A DNA stretch of 36,928 nucleotides from Planctomycetota bacterium (GCA_022614705.1 JAKEIB010000024.1:1-36928); one strand, 5' to 3'; shown: positions 7,414-16,748, counted from the first letter of the stretch. Made by a program: numbers and translations. Notes: generated by a model not told the origin, from the letters alone.

Positions 7414-10400
7414 ATGAGATTGTGCCTGGTAACCATCCTGGCCCTCGCAACGACCGCGACTAATTCGCGCTCGCAGGGTTATTCACCACAGGAAGCGGTG
7501 AAGCACATGACGACGGCCACCGGTCTCACCGTGACGCTATTTGCCAGCGAGCCCGAAGTGCGCCAACCGATTTTCGTGAAGTGCGACGATCGCGGTCGGT
7601 TGTGGACGATACAATATCTGCAATATCCCAATCCGGCGGGACTCGATCGCGTGAAAGTCGATCGCTGGTCGCGGACCGTTTACGATCGTGTACCGGAGCC
7701 GCCGCCGCGCGGTCCGCGCGGCGCGGATAAGATTACGATTCTCGAAGACACGGACGGCGACGGGCGTGCGGACCGTGCCAAGGACTTTGTCGACGGGCTG
7801 AATCTGGCGACAGGCGTCGAGTTTGGCCACGGCGGCGTGTTCGTCCTCAACGTCCCGTATCTTCTGTTTTATCCCGACAAAAACGGCGACGATGTGCCCG
7901 ACTCCAATCCCGAGGTTTTGCTCACCGGTTTCGGCATGGAAGACGCGCAGGCGATGTCGAACCATCTTACCTGGGGCCCGGACGGCTGGCTCTACGGTGT
8001 GAACGGCAGCACAACCACTTGTCGGATTCGCGGCATCGAGTTCCAACAAGGATTGTGGCGCTACCATCCGGTGACGCGCGAGTTTGAGCTATTTAGCGAG
8101 GGCGGCAGCAATTGTTATGGAGTCACCTTTGACGCGAATGGCGAGTGTTATTATTCAACGAACGCGGGTCCCTTCGTAAACGCGGTCCAGGGCGGATATT
8201 TCTACAAGAGCTTCGGAAAGCACGGCCCGCTGCACAATCTGTACGCGTACCATTTCTTTCCAGAGGTCGAGCGCGATCTGGTCCCCGGCGGGCCGCCCAC
8301 GGGCGGAACCATCTATCTCGCCGATGCATTTCCGCGGGAAATGCGAGGCGCTTTCATCGCCGGCAATTTCCTTGGGCATACCGTCTCGTGGTGGAAGGTG
8401 ACCCCAAGCGGCAGCACCGTGCGAGCAACGTACGGCGACATCGTTTGGGACTCCCATGATACGTGGAGCGGGCCAACGGACGTTTGCCTCGCGCCGGATG
8501 GTTCCCTCTACGTCTCTGACTTCTACGACCAACGCACGGCCCATCCCGACCCGGACGCAAATTGGGACCGGTCCAATGGGCGGATCTATAAGATCAGCGC
8601 GGCAGGGACTTCTCCCACGAAGGCCGTCGAGATCGGCAAGCTTTCGACGGATGAGCTTGTTGATTTGCTCGCCCATGCGAACCATTGGTACCGGGCTCGC
8701 GCGCGTCTTGCGCTGGCGCGACGTCACGACCCACGTGCGAACGAACGGCTGCGCACAATGGCGACGCAGACCGAAAACAGTCAACTTGCCCTGGAAGGCA
8801 TTTGGGCGTTACACGCGACGGGTGGTTTCGATGATCGCCTGGCGTTGGAATTGTTGATGCATCCATATTCCTACGTTCGCTATTGGGCGATTCGCCTTGT
8901 CGGTGACAGAAAGAGTGCATCGAGTGACATGTCGAAGTCATTCGAGAAGCTTGCGTCCAGCGAAGAAAGCCCAGTGGTGCGCGGTCAATTGGCCGCGACG
9001 GCAAAACGATTGCCGGCGAAGCGCGGTTTGCCCATTGTTGAGGCACTGTTGCGTAGTTTTCCGAACGAGTCGGATTCGCGAATTCCCTGGCTGATCTGGT
9101 GGGCAATTGAATCCAAGGCGACTTCGGATGCCGACTATCTTGTGGAAATGTTTTCCAAGGACAAGATGTGGGCCAATCCGGCGGCTCGCGAGAATATTCT
9201 GCGGTTGATCCGTCGCTTTGCCGCCGAAGGGACGCCCGACAGCTACAACGCGTGTTTTAGGTTACTCGCGTCGGTGCCGGCAGCAAATCTGGCGGCCGCT
9301 CGCCAGAGCTTGGGGCAGGGATTGGCCGAGCGATCCGTCGGCCTGCAAGGAGTTGGGCAGGGCGATCTGTTTGGCGATCAAGCGGCGGGAGATGAGGGCG
9401 AACCGACCACTGAAACCCGCAAATACGAGCCGCTATCTGGCCCATTGCGAGCGTATGTCGAAGCGTTGTGGCGCAAACAACCAGACGACGAGTTGCATCT
9501 GGAGCTGGCACTGCGCGCCGGTCTTGACGATGCGCACGGGGCACTCTCTGCTGCGGCGTTTGAACCCGGCTTGAATCCGGAGCGGCGCATCCAGCTGCTG
9601 CACTTGCTGCATGATTTCGGCGAATCGCAGGAAGGGCCAAAGCTCGTCGAGTTGGTTCTCGCGAACGAGCCCGAAGCCGTGCGTCTTGCGGCACTGGAAG
9701 TTCTAGCTGGTTACGGCGGCGGCGAGACCACACAGGCGCTGCTGGACGCGTACACGAAACTGCCGACGAACCTGCAATCAAAGGTCCGCGACACACTCAT
9801 TTCTCGATCGGCGACGGCGCTGGCGTTTCTTCAACAAGTTGATGCCGGTGCGATCGCGGCCACGGACGTCTCGATCGATCAACTTCGTCACGTCGCATTA
9901 CATAAAGACGAAGATCTTGATGCGCTGGTGCGCAAGCATTGGGGTAACATTGGACCTGGCACGGCGGAGGAAACACTGGCCACGATGCGGCGATATAATA
10001 ACGACCTTCGCGCCGGGACCGGCGATCAAAACCGTGGCAAGGAGCTGTTTACAAAACATTGCGCCATCTGCCACCAGCTCAACGGAGAAGGTAACAAAGT
10101 AGGACCCGATTTGACCACCGCGAACCGCCAGGATCGCGCGGCCCTGCTCGGTAATATCGTCGATCCCAGTGCTGTGATCCGCCGTGAATACGTGAGTTAT
10201 CTTGTGGTTACAAATTCTGGACGCGTGCACTCCGGCCTGCTGGCGGAGCAAGACGGCGCATCGATTACCATCCTCGACGCCAAGAACGAGCGCATTAAGG
10301 TGGCCCGCGACGAGATTGACACGCTTGAAGAGGCCAATGTGTCACTCATGCCGGAGCGAATCTTGGATAGTCTAACGCCACAACAAATCCGCGACATGTT

Positions 10401-10431
10401 TGCGTACGTTGAAGGTGCGCCGACGAGGTAG
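7414..10431 (+). CDS. giant exported PVC-type dehydrogenase-like protein: beta-propeller, HEAT repeats, cytochrome c domain
   Basis: 1005 residues with an N-terminal signal (LCLVTILALATTATNS). Residues about 30-400 form a glucose-dehydrogenase-like propeller typical of planctomycete and verrucomicrobial proteins, with segments such as LFASEPEVRQP, ILEDTDGDGRAD, LTWGPDGWLYGVNG and DVCLAPDGSLYVSDFYDQ. A middle part, about 420-840, is alpha-helical and HEAT-like. The C-terminal domain carries one c-type heme site, C883-A-I-C886-H887, followed by VGPDLT and the conserved IVDPSAVIRREY block of the PVC heme-binding domain. It is inferred to be a periplasmic sugar or alcohol oxidase that passes electrons to its own heme. 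It starts 17 bases after the deacetylase and ends 4 bases before the heparinase-like gene, so it is firmly in the operon. Confidence 0.9.
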   Translation: MRLCLVTILALATTATNSRSQGYSPQEAVKHMTTATGLTVTLFASEPEVRQPIFVKCDDRGRLWTIQYLQYPNPAGLDRVKVDRWSRTVYDRVPEPPPRGPRGADKITILEDTDGDGRADRAKDFVDGLNLATGVEFGHGGVFVLNVPYLLFYPDKNGDDVPDSNPEVLLTGFGMEDAQAMSNHLTWGPDGWLYGVNGSTTTCRIRGIEFQQGLWRYHPVTREFELFSEGGSNCYGVTFDANGECYYSTNAGPFVNAVQGGYFYKSFGKHGPLHNLYAYHFFPEVERDLVPGGPPTGGTIYLADAFPREMRGAFIAGNFLGHTVSWWKVTPSGSTVRATYGDIVWDSHDTWSGPTDVCLAPDGSLYVSDFYDQRTAHPDPDANWDRSNGRIYKISAAGTSPTKAVEIGKLSTDELVDLLAHANHWYRARARLALARRHDPRANERLRTMATQTENSQLALEGIWALHATGGFDDRLALELLMHPYSYVRYWAIRLVGDRKSASSDMSKSFEKLASSEESPVVRGQLAATAKRLPAKRGLPIVEALLRSFPNESDSRIPWLIWWAIESKATSDADYLVEMFSKDKMWANPAARENILRLIRRFAAEGTPDSYNACFRLLASVPAANLAAARQSLGQGLAERSVGLQGVGQGDLFGDQAAGDEGEPTTETRKYEPLSGPLRAYVEALWRKQPDDELHLELALRAGLDDAHGALSAAAFEPGLNPERRIQLLHLLHDFGESQEGPKLVELVLANEPEAVRLAALEVLAGYGGGETTQALLDAYTKLPTNLQSKVRDTLISRSATALAFLQQVDAGAIAATDVSIDQLRHVALHKDEDLDALVRKHWGNIGPGTAEETLATMRRYNNDLRAGTGDQNRGKELFTKHCAICHQLNGEGNKVGPDLTTANRQDRAALLGNIVDPSAVIRREYVSYLVVTNSGRVHSGLLAEQDGASITILDAKNERIKVARDEIDTLEEANVSLMPERILDSLTPQQIRDMFAYVEGAPTR

Positions 10432-10435
10432 CTTG

Positions 10436-12208
10436 ATGATGATCCGAAACGCAATGATCGTGGCCGCTTGGCTAACGGTGGGGCGATTCGTAACCGTCTC
10501 GGCGGCCGAGCCGCCGGTGGTGGCCGACCATCCTCGCCTGTATTACACGGCGGCCGACTTGCCGCGGCTGCGCGCGCTTCGCCAGTCGGGCGTTCATGCC
10601 ACAATCTGGGCCAATCTCACCCGATCTGCCGATTGGTGTGCCGCGCAGCCGGTGCGGCGCGAGTGGATCGCCACGATCGAAAACGATCCGCAGTTCGAGA
10701 ATCTGTACGATCGGTTTTACGCGGCAATGCACGACACGGCAATCGTCGAGCAGCTTGCGTTTGCATCATCGCTTTCCGATCCGGAGCACGATCCGTATTT
10801 CGAAGCGGCTCGCAATTGGCTGCTGGCGGCGGCAAAAGTCTGGCGAAACGAGGCACACAACAAGCCGGATCAGAGCAAAGCCTACGCGGTCCTGCGTGTC
10901 ATGAAAGCGTTGGCCGTGGGCTACGACGTGCTGTTCGACCGGCTTTCGGAAACTGAACGGCAGGAAGTGCGCGACACGCTGGTTGCCGTGGGCGAGGCGT
11001 ACTATCCGTTCTTTCAGGAACCGACGACAGCGGGCGAAGGCTACAACAAGCACCACGGCAGCGTCGACACGGCGCCGTTGGGCATCATGGCGTTGGCGCT
11101 TTATGGAGAAGTGGACAAGGCCGCGGCCTGGCTCGACGTAGCCATTGAAAAGCACGTCAATTACTTATTGCCGCACGCGCTCACGCCGAGCGGCACGTAC
11201 GACCAATCGTCGAATTTCTGGGCCTCGACGCTCCATTACCGGATATTTTTTTGCGAGCCGCTCCGCCGCGTTACGGGCCGCGACCTGTTCGCCGAATTTC
11301 CGAAATCGCTGCCGGGCCGCATCGCCCTGGCGGCGGTTGCCGCAGGCCAACCGGCAACGCTTGAGTTTAACGAAGACAATCGCTCGGTGCTCTTCGGTCC
11401 CTCCTACGGCCAAATCAACTACTGGTCGCCGGCGCTCTTGTATTTGGCGCGTCACCATCGCCGTCCGATTTACCAGCACCTCGCGCTGTGGGACGAATCG
11501 CTCGGTTCGATTCAGCACACTCGTTATGTAACGCCCAGTCGCAGGGAGGAACTACTGTTTTGCCTCGGGCCATACGCGTACCTGTGGTACGACCCAAGCG
11601 TCGTGCCGGCGATCGAAGCAGATTTGCCATTATCGTTCGAATTCCCCGAGCCAGAAGTCAACGAGGCGTATTTGCGCACATCCTACGAACTTGGCGGCAT
11701 TGTGGCAGGCATGAAAAAGGGCGGATTGGTGATCCATGCCGGAGGCCGGCCCGTGCTGGTCGATCAACTCGGTGTGAATGACGTTAACAAGCCGCCTGAT
11801 CCGGTCGACGAAATGTTGCTGGCGGATGACGGGCGCAGGGCGTTGATCCGTTGCGTCGGTCCGAAATCTCACGGCATCGGCGAGCAACTGGTTGAGCTCG
11901 AGCGCCCGTCGCGGCTCACCGTCGACCGCCATTGCTCGGAGCCGATCACATGGTGGTGCGCCGGGGAGCCAGAGCATGAAGGCAATTCCATGATCTGGCC
12001 CGACGGCACCAAACTGACTATTACTAAGGGCACTGTCGTGGCCACGAATCCCGAGGGATACGTCGAAACAAAGCGTCACTACGGCGGCATGAAATTCGCC
12101 GACCCGCATCCGTTCACTTACCCCACGTTTACAGTCCAACCGGTCGATGGTTGGATTATGATTGAGGTCGTTACGTCGATACAGACCCGAAGGGCCGACA
12201 GTCAATAG
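10436..12208 (+). CDS. exported heparinase II/III-like protein (candidate polysaccharide lyase)
   Basis: The double ATG at 10436/10439 follows GAGGTAG, the end of the previous gene, which also serves as its ribosome site. That gives about 590 residues. The in-frame start at 10400 lies inside the previous gene and is less likely. A signal peptide is followed by HPRLYYTAADLPRLRAL, the usual opening of planctomycete heparinase/alginate-lyase-like proteins, then an alpha-helical toroid with GYNKHHGSVDTAPLG and YDQSSNFWASTLHYR, and a C-terminal beta region with AYLRTSYELGGIVAGMKKGG and IHAGGRPVLVDQ. Lyases of this fold cut uronate-containing polysaccharides by beta-elimination. Lyase activity is inferred from fold only. 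The overlapping transcription with the deacetylase and oxidase suggests joint action on one polymer. Confidence 0.8.
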   Translation: MMIRNAMIVAAWLTVGRFVTVSAAEPPVVADHPRLYYTAADLPRLRALRQSGVHATIWANLTRSADWCAAQPVRREWIATIENDPQFENLYDRFYAAMHDTAIVEQLAFASSLSDPEHDPYFEAARNWLLAAAKVWRNEAHNKPDQSKAYAVLRVMKALAVGYDVLFDRLSETERQEVRDTLVAVGEAYYPFFQEPTTAGEGYNKHHGSVDTAPLGIMALALYGEVDKAAAWLDVAIEKHVNYLLPHALTPSGTYDQSSNFWASTLHYRIFFCEPLRRVTGRDLFAEFPKSLPGRIALAAVAAGQPATLEFNEDNRSVLFGPSYGQINYWSPALLYLARHHRRPIYQHLALWDESLGSIQHTRYVTPSRREELLFCLGPYAYLWYDPSVVPAIEADLPLSFEFPEPEVNEAYLRTSYELGGIVAGMKKGGLVIHAGGRPVLVDQLGVNDVNKPPDPVDEMLLADDGRRALIRCVGPKSHGIGEQLVELERPSRLTVDRHCSEPITWWCAGEPEHEGNSMIWPDGTKLTITKGTVVATNPEGYVETKRHYGGMKFADPHPFTYPTFTVQPVDGWIMIEVVTSIQTRRADSQ

Positions 12209-12250
12209 CCAGGTTGTCATTACCCACAAGTAAGCGTCTGGACAAAGTTC

Positions 12251-12443
12251 TGTCCCATAGGGACAGTTGAGAATAGCCCAGCGATTCATCGCTGGGATCG
12301 AGGTGTTATGCCAGCGCACGTCCCGTAGGGACGGTTGAAGCTTCGTCGAAGCGTTCAACCGTCCCTAGGGGACGAGACTGCGCCCCTCGACATTTCCCCA
12401 GCGATAAATCGCTGGGCTATTTTCATGACGTCCCTACGGGACG
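12251..12443. repeat. REPIN-like composite palindromic element
   Basis: Three hairpin units are stacked. Left: TGTCCCATAGGGACA at 12251-12265 and CCCAGCGATTCATCGCTGGG at 12277-12296. Centre: a long hairpin around ACGGTTGAAGC...GTTCAACCGT at 12331-12362, flanked by GTCCCGTAGGGAC-type palindromes. Right: CCCAGCGATAAATCGCTGGG at 12397-12416 and CGTCCCTACGGGACG at 12429-12443. The right arm is an inverted copy of the left arm over about 45 bases. This fits a mobile non-autonomous REP doublet. It fills most of the 277 bases between the operon and the next gene. Confidence 0.75.
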
Positions 12444-12485
12444 AAAGATGTCGAACGCAAGTAAACATTCATCTGGAGATCAACG

Positions 12486-13592
12486 ATGGCAAATCTAAAC
12501 CGATACAATCTTTGCCGCGCGATTTGTCTTTTATCGGCATCTTTTGCGCCGAGTGTGGAGAAACTGGCGCTCTCGCAGGAACCGCCAAAGCGCACCTACG
12601 AGAATCACCTCACCTTAATTGAAAACCCGCAGTCGCTGCTCGCCGATCATCCGGAGTTTGTGCAGCCGATCGTCGAGGAGCGACGCTTCGAGGCGCCGCT
12701 GCTGGTGGACGACGAGGGCGCCGATCTGGCGGTCCGTGCGTGGCGTTTTTCTTATAATGCCCGGGGCATTATCGAGATGCCCAACCGCGTCAAAGCGGCG
12801 AGCACGGCGGTGATTTTCGTGCACCCCTGGGGCATCGATGACAGCCAGGGATGGAAGACTCCCGAGCCCGCCGGGGTCTGCGACTTTTGCACGCCGACCA
12901 AGAACCATCTCGCCGCGCGCCATACTCGCGACGTGATCGATCCGTTTGTCGCGAAACTGCGGGGCAATGTCGGCCTTGTCATGTACAGCCTCCGCGGGAA
13001 GCAGCACCCCGTTCATGCCAAGCTGTATCGTTCCATTCGCAAGAAGCCGACCGCGGCCGAGCGCGAACAGGGCCGCCGAGAGCTCAAAGAGATTCTGGGC
13101 CGCTTCGACTATCGCGGCGAGCCGCTGCCAACGAAGCTAACGCTTTCCGACGCAACGCCGGTGAAAGATTACTTTGCGCAATTCCCCGGTCTTGATGCAA
13201 CTTCGAGGTACAACAACGCCGGGTTTTGGGATCTGCCGATGCCAGTGAGCGATGCGGTTAACATCGATCCGGACGACTACGTTTACTACGACGAGGAAGG
13301 CTACCCAACGCTGCGAGACTTTCTCAAAGGTCAAAAGATTCGCCACGTGCTATTGGTTGGCTACGCCACCGACATGTGCTTCTGCATGACGACGGCCGGC
13401 TACAACAACCTCTCGAAGGATTTCAACGTGTTCCTCGTGGGAGACGCGACGTTGGCCACATTCCCCGCGAACGATTCGCCAAAATTTGCAACGAACGCGC
13501 ACATTGCCTTTGCCTCACTCAATCAGTTGATTACGCAGACCTCGTGGGTTGAGTTGACGACTAGTTTAGCAAGTCGTGCTACCACGAAGTGA
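12486..13592 (+). CDS. exported isochorismatase-like cysteine hydrolase
   Basis: 368 residues. The start ATG has GGAG 8 bases upstream. A hydrophobic N-terminus (AICLLSASFAPS) may be a signal peptide. The isochorismatase-type core is seen in TAVIFVHPWGIDD and in the block VLLVGYATDMCFC, where C298 sits at the usual nucleophile position (GxxTDxC), followed by FNVFLVGDAT. Between these are about 100 extra residues, so the protein is longer than the usual 180-220-residue family members. The superfamily hydrolyses amides, nicotinamide, N-carbamoyl compounds and vinyl ethers. It is separated from the lyase operon by a REPIN-like element and may be transcribed alone. Confidence 0.82.
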   Translation: MANLNRYNLCRAICLLSASFAPSVEKLALSQEPPKRTYENHLTLIENPQSLLADHPEFVQPIVEERRFEAPLLVDDEGADLAVRAWRFSYNARGIIEMPNRVKAASTAVIFVHPWGIDDSQGWKTPEPAGVCDFCTPTKNHLAARHTRDVIDPFVAKLRGNVGLVMYSLRGKQHPVHAKLYRSIRKKPTAAEREQGRRELKEILGRFDYRGEPLPTKLTLSDATPVKDYFAQFPGLDATSRYNNAGFWDLPMPVSDAVNIDPDDYVYYDEEGYPTLRDFLKGQKIRHVLLVGYATDMCFCMTTAGYNNLSKDFNVFLVGDATLATFPANDSPKFATNAHIAFASLNQLITQTSWVELTTSLASRATTK

Positions 13593-14278
13593 TGATGTGC
13601 CCCAGCTTCGCCTTCTGGGCCCTCGGACTGTTTTCCCTGGGCCATGTTCGGCGATCGGCGAAGACAGTAGCCCGCTGAGTCGTTCCGGCATTCATACACT
13701 TCGCTGCTCGCGTCCGGCGGGGTGCAACTTTGCATTAGTTCTATTCTGGAGGTTGATCGTCCAAATGAGGCCTGCGCAGAGAAAGAGAATAAGCCTCGAT
13801 AGGATCAGCACGGAGCAGGGAGCTAAGTAGGTCAGGCTTTTAGCCTGACAGAAACCGCGAGAAAGTCAGGTCGCCCAGGCGACTCGCCGGGGCGAGCTGG
13901 AAAGCCTGACCTACAGATTAAACTGTTCCACGGTTCCACATAGGAGCAGGGAGCAAGAATTCTGGCTCCACGCTCCACGCTCTCTGCTATCACCCAATCA
14001 GTTCAATACCGCGCAGGCTTCAATAAAGTAAATTATTTGACTGCCGTGAGAGAATCGGTTATCGTCAGGAACAGGGAATGTAAAATCTCGATCACCCGCA
14101 ACGCGGGTTTGGCGAGAGTTCTTCCCGTTGCTTTTCATTGATCGAATGACGAATTGTCGTTTCACGAGGTGCTGACAAACGCCTATGGTGGTTCGAGAAC
14201 GTTTTCTGCGATTGATCGTTTCGTGATCGTGCGCCTCATTTAGTTGGGACGTGTCTCTGGCAGTTCAAAGGTGGTGTT
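13593..14278. other. non-coding interval before the PEP-CTERM gene
   Basis: No supported gene. It holds copy A of the 122-bp repeat (listed separately), runs of GGAGCAGGGAG on either side of that copy, and a small hairpin ACCCGCAACGCGGGT near 14095-14110. Its last 300 bases are more AT-rich and probably contain the promoter and leader of the gene at 14279. No consensus sigma-70 or sigma-54 site stood out. Confidence 0.5.
13823..13943 (-). repeat. 122-bp palindromic element, copy A
   Basis: It begins CTAAGTAGGTCAGGCT and ends CCACATAG. Read on the minus strand it matches copies B and C over its full length. Internal hairpins include TCAGGCTTTTAGCCTGA. The 12-base word GGAGCAGGGAGC occurs directly before (13812-13823) and nearly in full directly after (13943-13954), like a target-site duplication, although this word is also low in complexity. 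Confidence 0.8.
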
Positions 14279-15667
14279 ATGAAGCACAGCTTGAAGGCAA
14301 TCGTGGTTGTTGGCTCGATCGTAGGTATCGCCGTGTGCGCGCGCGTCGACGCCGCGGTGCCGGTTGTTTGGGATGGGAGTGCGGGCATCAGCTCCAATCC
14401 CACCCTCCCCACTGGCGTTCGGCGATGGGAAGAAGGCAATTGGACGCGAGATGGGATACCCGGTCAAACCGCTGTGGCGGCCATCGGGCAGGACGGTCAC
14501 GTGGGTGGCAGAGGCGGCGTGGACATCATTCTCGGCAGCGGCCACCTTGTCTACCACGACCACAACGACGGCAACACGGTGCCAGGCGCCTTGGGCGATT
14601 TCAAGCCGCAGATGGATTTGTTCGGTCCGGGCAGTTTGACGATTAAGGATGGAGCCACGTTGTGGATGGATTCGCATAGCGACAGCGACGGCCGCTGGAC
14701 CCGAGTCGGCATGAGTATCAATTTGGATAACGGGACGCTCCTGCGCACGATTACGCCTGCGTGGTGCCCGCCCTCGGAATGTTCCTCATCCGGCGGCAAA
14801 ATCATCTTTGGCTACAGAAACGAGCTTCTCGCGAATACGAGGATCGAGATCAATTTGACGAACGGTGGGCGAATCGAGAGTCATGGGAAGATGGCCTTCG
14901 GGGATCCAAGTTTCTGGGATGAAAATCCGCCCGGGACCGTCAACGATAATCCGCAGACCGGTCATAACCCCGGCATCGAGGTCGCCATGACGATCAACAA
15001 CGGCACGCTCGACCTCACCGGAGGCAACGCGTGGCCAGATTACTTCGGCCTGGCCGATGGCGAACTGGGATTCTTTTACGAAAGCGTCGGACCGAATACC
15101 AGCGGAGCCCCAGTGGGACCGAAGAATGAAGAGTACTCGATCAACTTCACCGGCCCCGGGCAGATCATCGTCGACACCGGTATTTTCGTTGCCGAGCAGG
15201 GCTCGGATGGCGTTTATTCGCCGAAGGGTGGTTTTGCACCAGATCTATTTACGTCAATCACCTACCAGAACCTCTGGGATTTAGGCATTCTCCAGGCCAA
15301 CGGTCTGAGCGGCTTGACTGGTGCGACGTTTAGCGATTACTTCACCACCACCGGTGCGCCTGACGACCCGAATTTGGGTATCGACAACGACAACTACACG
15401 CTCACCTCGCTGCTCGCGTCGCCCGGTCTTCCCGGCGATTACAACGGCGATGGAAGTGTCGATCTGGCCGACTATGTGCTGTGGCGAAAAAACCCGGCCG
15501 ATCACGGCGGCAACCCGGCCGGCTACAACACCTGGCTGCAGAATTTTGGCGAGACGTCCGGACCAGGCGGCAGCGGGGCCGTGCCCGAGCCCGTGAGCCT
15601 GATGCCGGTTATGATCGGACTGGCCGGTCTCTGGTTGGGGCGTCGCAATTTCGTCCGCGGTCGCTGA
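14279..15667 (+). CDS. PEP-CTERM surface protein with dockerin-like segment
   Basis: 462 residues. The N-terminal signal peptide ends near ARVDAA. The body is beta-rich with repeated DNGTL and LTNGGRIES-type phrases, as in autotransporter-like or planctomycete surface proteins. Near residue 385 comes GDYNGDGSVDLADYVLWRK, the calcium-loop dockerin-like stalk found in planctomycete exported proteins. The last 28 residues form a PEP-CTERM tail: VPEPVSLM, a hydrophobic helix, then GRRNFVRGR. Such tails are cut and anchored by exosortase, whose gene is not in this window. Function beyond surface display is unknown. The next gene carries the same type of tail. Confidence 0.88.
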   Translation: MKHSLKAIVVVGSIVGIAVCARVDAAVPVVWDGSAGISSNPTLPTGVRRWEEGNWTRDGIPGQTAVAAIGQDGHVGGRGGVDIILGSGHLVYHDHNDGNTVPGALGDFKPQMDLFGPGSLTIKDGATLWMDSHSDSDGRWTRVGMSINLDNGTLLRTITPAWCPPSECSSSGGKIIFGYRNELLANTRIEINLTNGGRIESHGKMAFGDPSFWDENPPGTVNDNPQTGHNPGIEVAMTINNGTLDLTGGNAWPDYFGLADGELGFFYESVGPNTSGAPVGPKNEEYSINFTGPGQIIVDTGIFVAEQGSDGVYSPKGGFAPDLFTSITYQNLWDLGILQANGLSGLTGATFSDYFTTTGAPDDPNLGIDNDNYTLTSLLASPGLPGDYNGDGSVDLADYVLWRKNPADHGGNPAGYNTWLQNFGETSGPGGSGAVPEPVSLMPVMIGLAGLWLGRRNFVRGR

Positions 15668-15698
15668 AATGATTCTCAAAAAAGATGGCGGCTTTTGC

Positions 15699-15728
15699 TT
15701 GACAAGTATTGCTGCGGGCAAGTAGATT
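15699..15728 (+). promoter_or_regulatory. candidate sigma-70 promoter for the second PEP-CTERM gene
   Basis: TTGACA at 15699-15704 and TAGATT at 15723-15728 are spaced 18 bases apart, about 100 bases before the ATG at 15828. This suggests that the second PEP-CTERM gene can be transcribed separately from the first. Confidence 0.5.
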
Positions 15729-15827
15729 GGCAGTATCGGTTTCTTGTCGGTTTTTCGCCGTTCGTGCTGAGCGTAACAACGGAGCCAGCAGGACGGCCGT
15801 TCCTACGAGTTTTTCGGAGGTAGTCTA

Positions 15828-16748
15828 ATGAAGCGGATCATGAGCAATGCAACTCTAAGCGTTGCGGCGATCATCTTTTCGGTGTTGGCAGCGCGCGATG
15901 CCGCCGCTGCTCAAATCACGCTGAATTTGGTCCAGGCGGACAGCAATATTACTGTGACGGGTGTTTTTGGCGGCCTACCATTTGTGCCGCAGGACAGCGC
16001 GCCGGTGCAAGCTGGCACAACGGATCTCAACCCTGCGTCGCCATCCAACAAAACCACGTTCCAAGGCACGATTACGATCGACGTCAACAATGTGAATGCC
16101 CCATCCAGTATCCAATTTCTCTCGTCTAACGCGGATGCCGACGTGAGCGGCCTGTGGATGTCCAGGGCGTTTGACAACCCAGGTGATAACAACGACCTCA
16201 ACGGCAACGGCATTCCCTATGAATTTGGCGCGCCACCTGGCGGCGATTCATCCCCGGCCGCTGGCTCTCCCCCAGGGCCGGCTGATCCTGGCGATTGGGG
16301 TTTTCGTGTTCGACATCCAGCGTTCGGAGTTACCCTGGCCACTGGGGTAAGTCGAGACATAGTTTTCAACATTACCAGCCCTGCCATCCCCGTCGCTGGC
16401 GGCATGTTCAGTTCGCTGACTGAGAACTTTGAGTTCGCCACCGGATGGCTTGACTACTGGGTCGCGCCAGCAGCTGGCAACCTACAAGGAAGGGCCGAGT
16501 TGGCTGGTGGCGACACCGACAATTCTGCAGCAGCTTCGTCGTCCTATATTGTGACTCCGCTTCCGTTCAATCAACGGCAGATCACGCTCACCATCCCGGT
16601 CGACATTGACAACCCGGGCAGCGACGCGGACTTCTACTATGACGGCACGCTCGTGGCGACCTTGATCGTGCCCGAACCGTCGGGTTTTGTACTATTAGGC
16701 ATTGGCAGCATCGTGGCGGCGTTTGTCGGACGCCGGATGCGGAAGTAA
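15828..16748 (+). CDS. PEP-CTERM sorting-domain protein
   Basis: 306 residues. GGAGG lies upstream of the ATG. The signal peptide ends at about AARDAAAA. The middle part is rich in Asn, Asp, Pro and Gly, with no family I recognise. It includes a Pro/Gly-rich linker (GAPPGGDSSPAAGSPPGPAD). The C-terminus is a standard PEP-CTERM tail: VPEPSGFVLLG from residue 281, a hydrophobic stretch, and GRRMRK. It is expected to be exported, cleaved by exosortase and kept at the cell surface or in the matrix. It has its own candidate promoter, and a strong intrinsic terminator follows it. Confidence 0.87.
   Translation: MKRIMSNATLSVAAIIFSVLAARDAAAAQITLNLVQADSNITVTGVFGGLPFVPQDSAPVQAGTTDLNPASPSNKTTFQGTITIDVNNVNAPSSIQFLSSNADADVSGLWMSRAFDNPGDNNDLNGNGIPYEFGAPPGGDSSPAAGSPPGPADPGDWGFRVRHPAFGVTLATGVSRDIVFNITSPAIPVAGGMFSSLTENFEFATGWLDYWVAPAAGNLQGRAELAGGDTDNSAAASSSYIVTPLPFNQRQITLTIPVDIDNPGSDADFYYDGTLVATLIVPEPSGFVLLGIGSIVAAFVGRRMRK

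Noticed and set aside
14000..15827. sigma-54 (-24/-12) promoter for the PEP-CTERM genes
   Set aside because: Such genes are sometimes sigma-54 controlled, but no GG-N10-GC pair with good flanks was found upstream of either gene.
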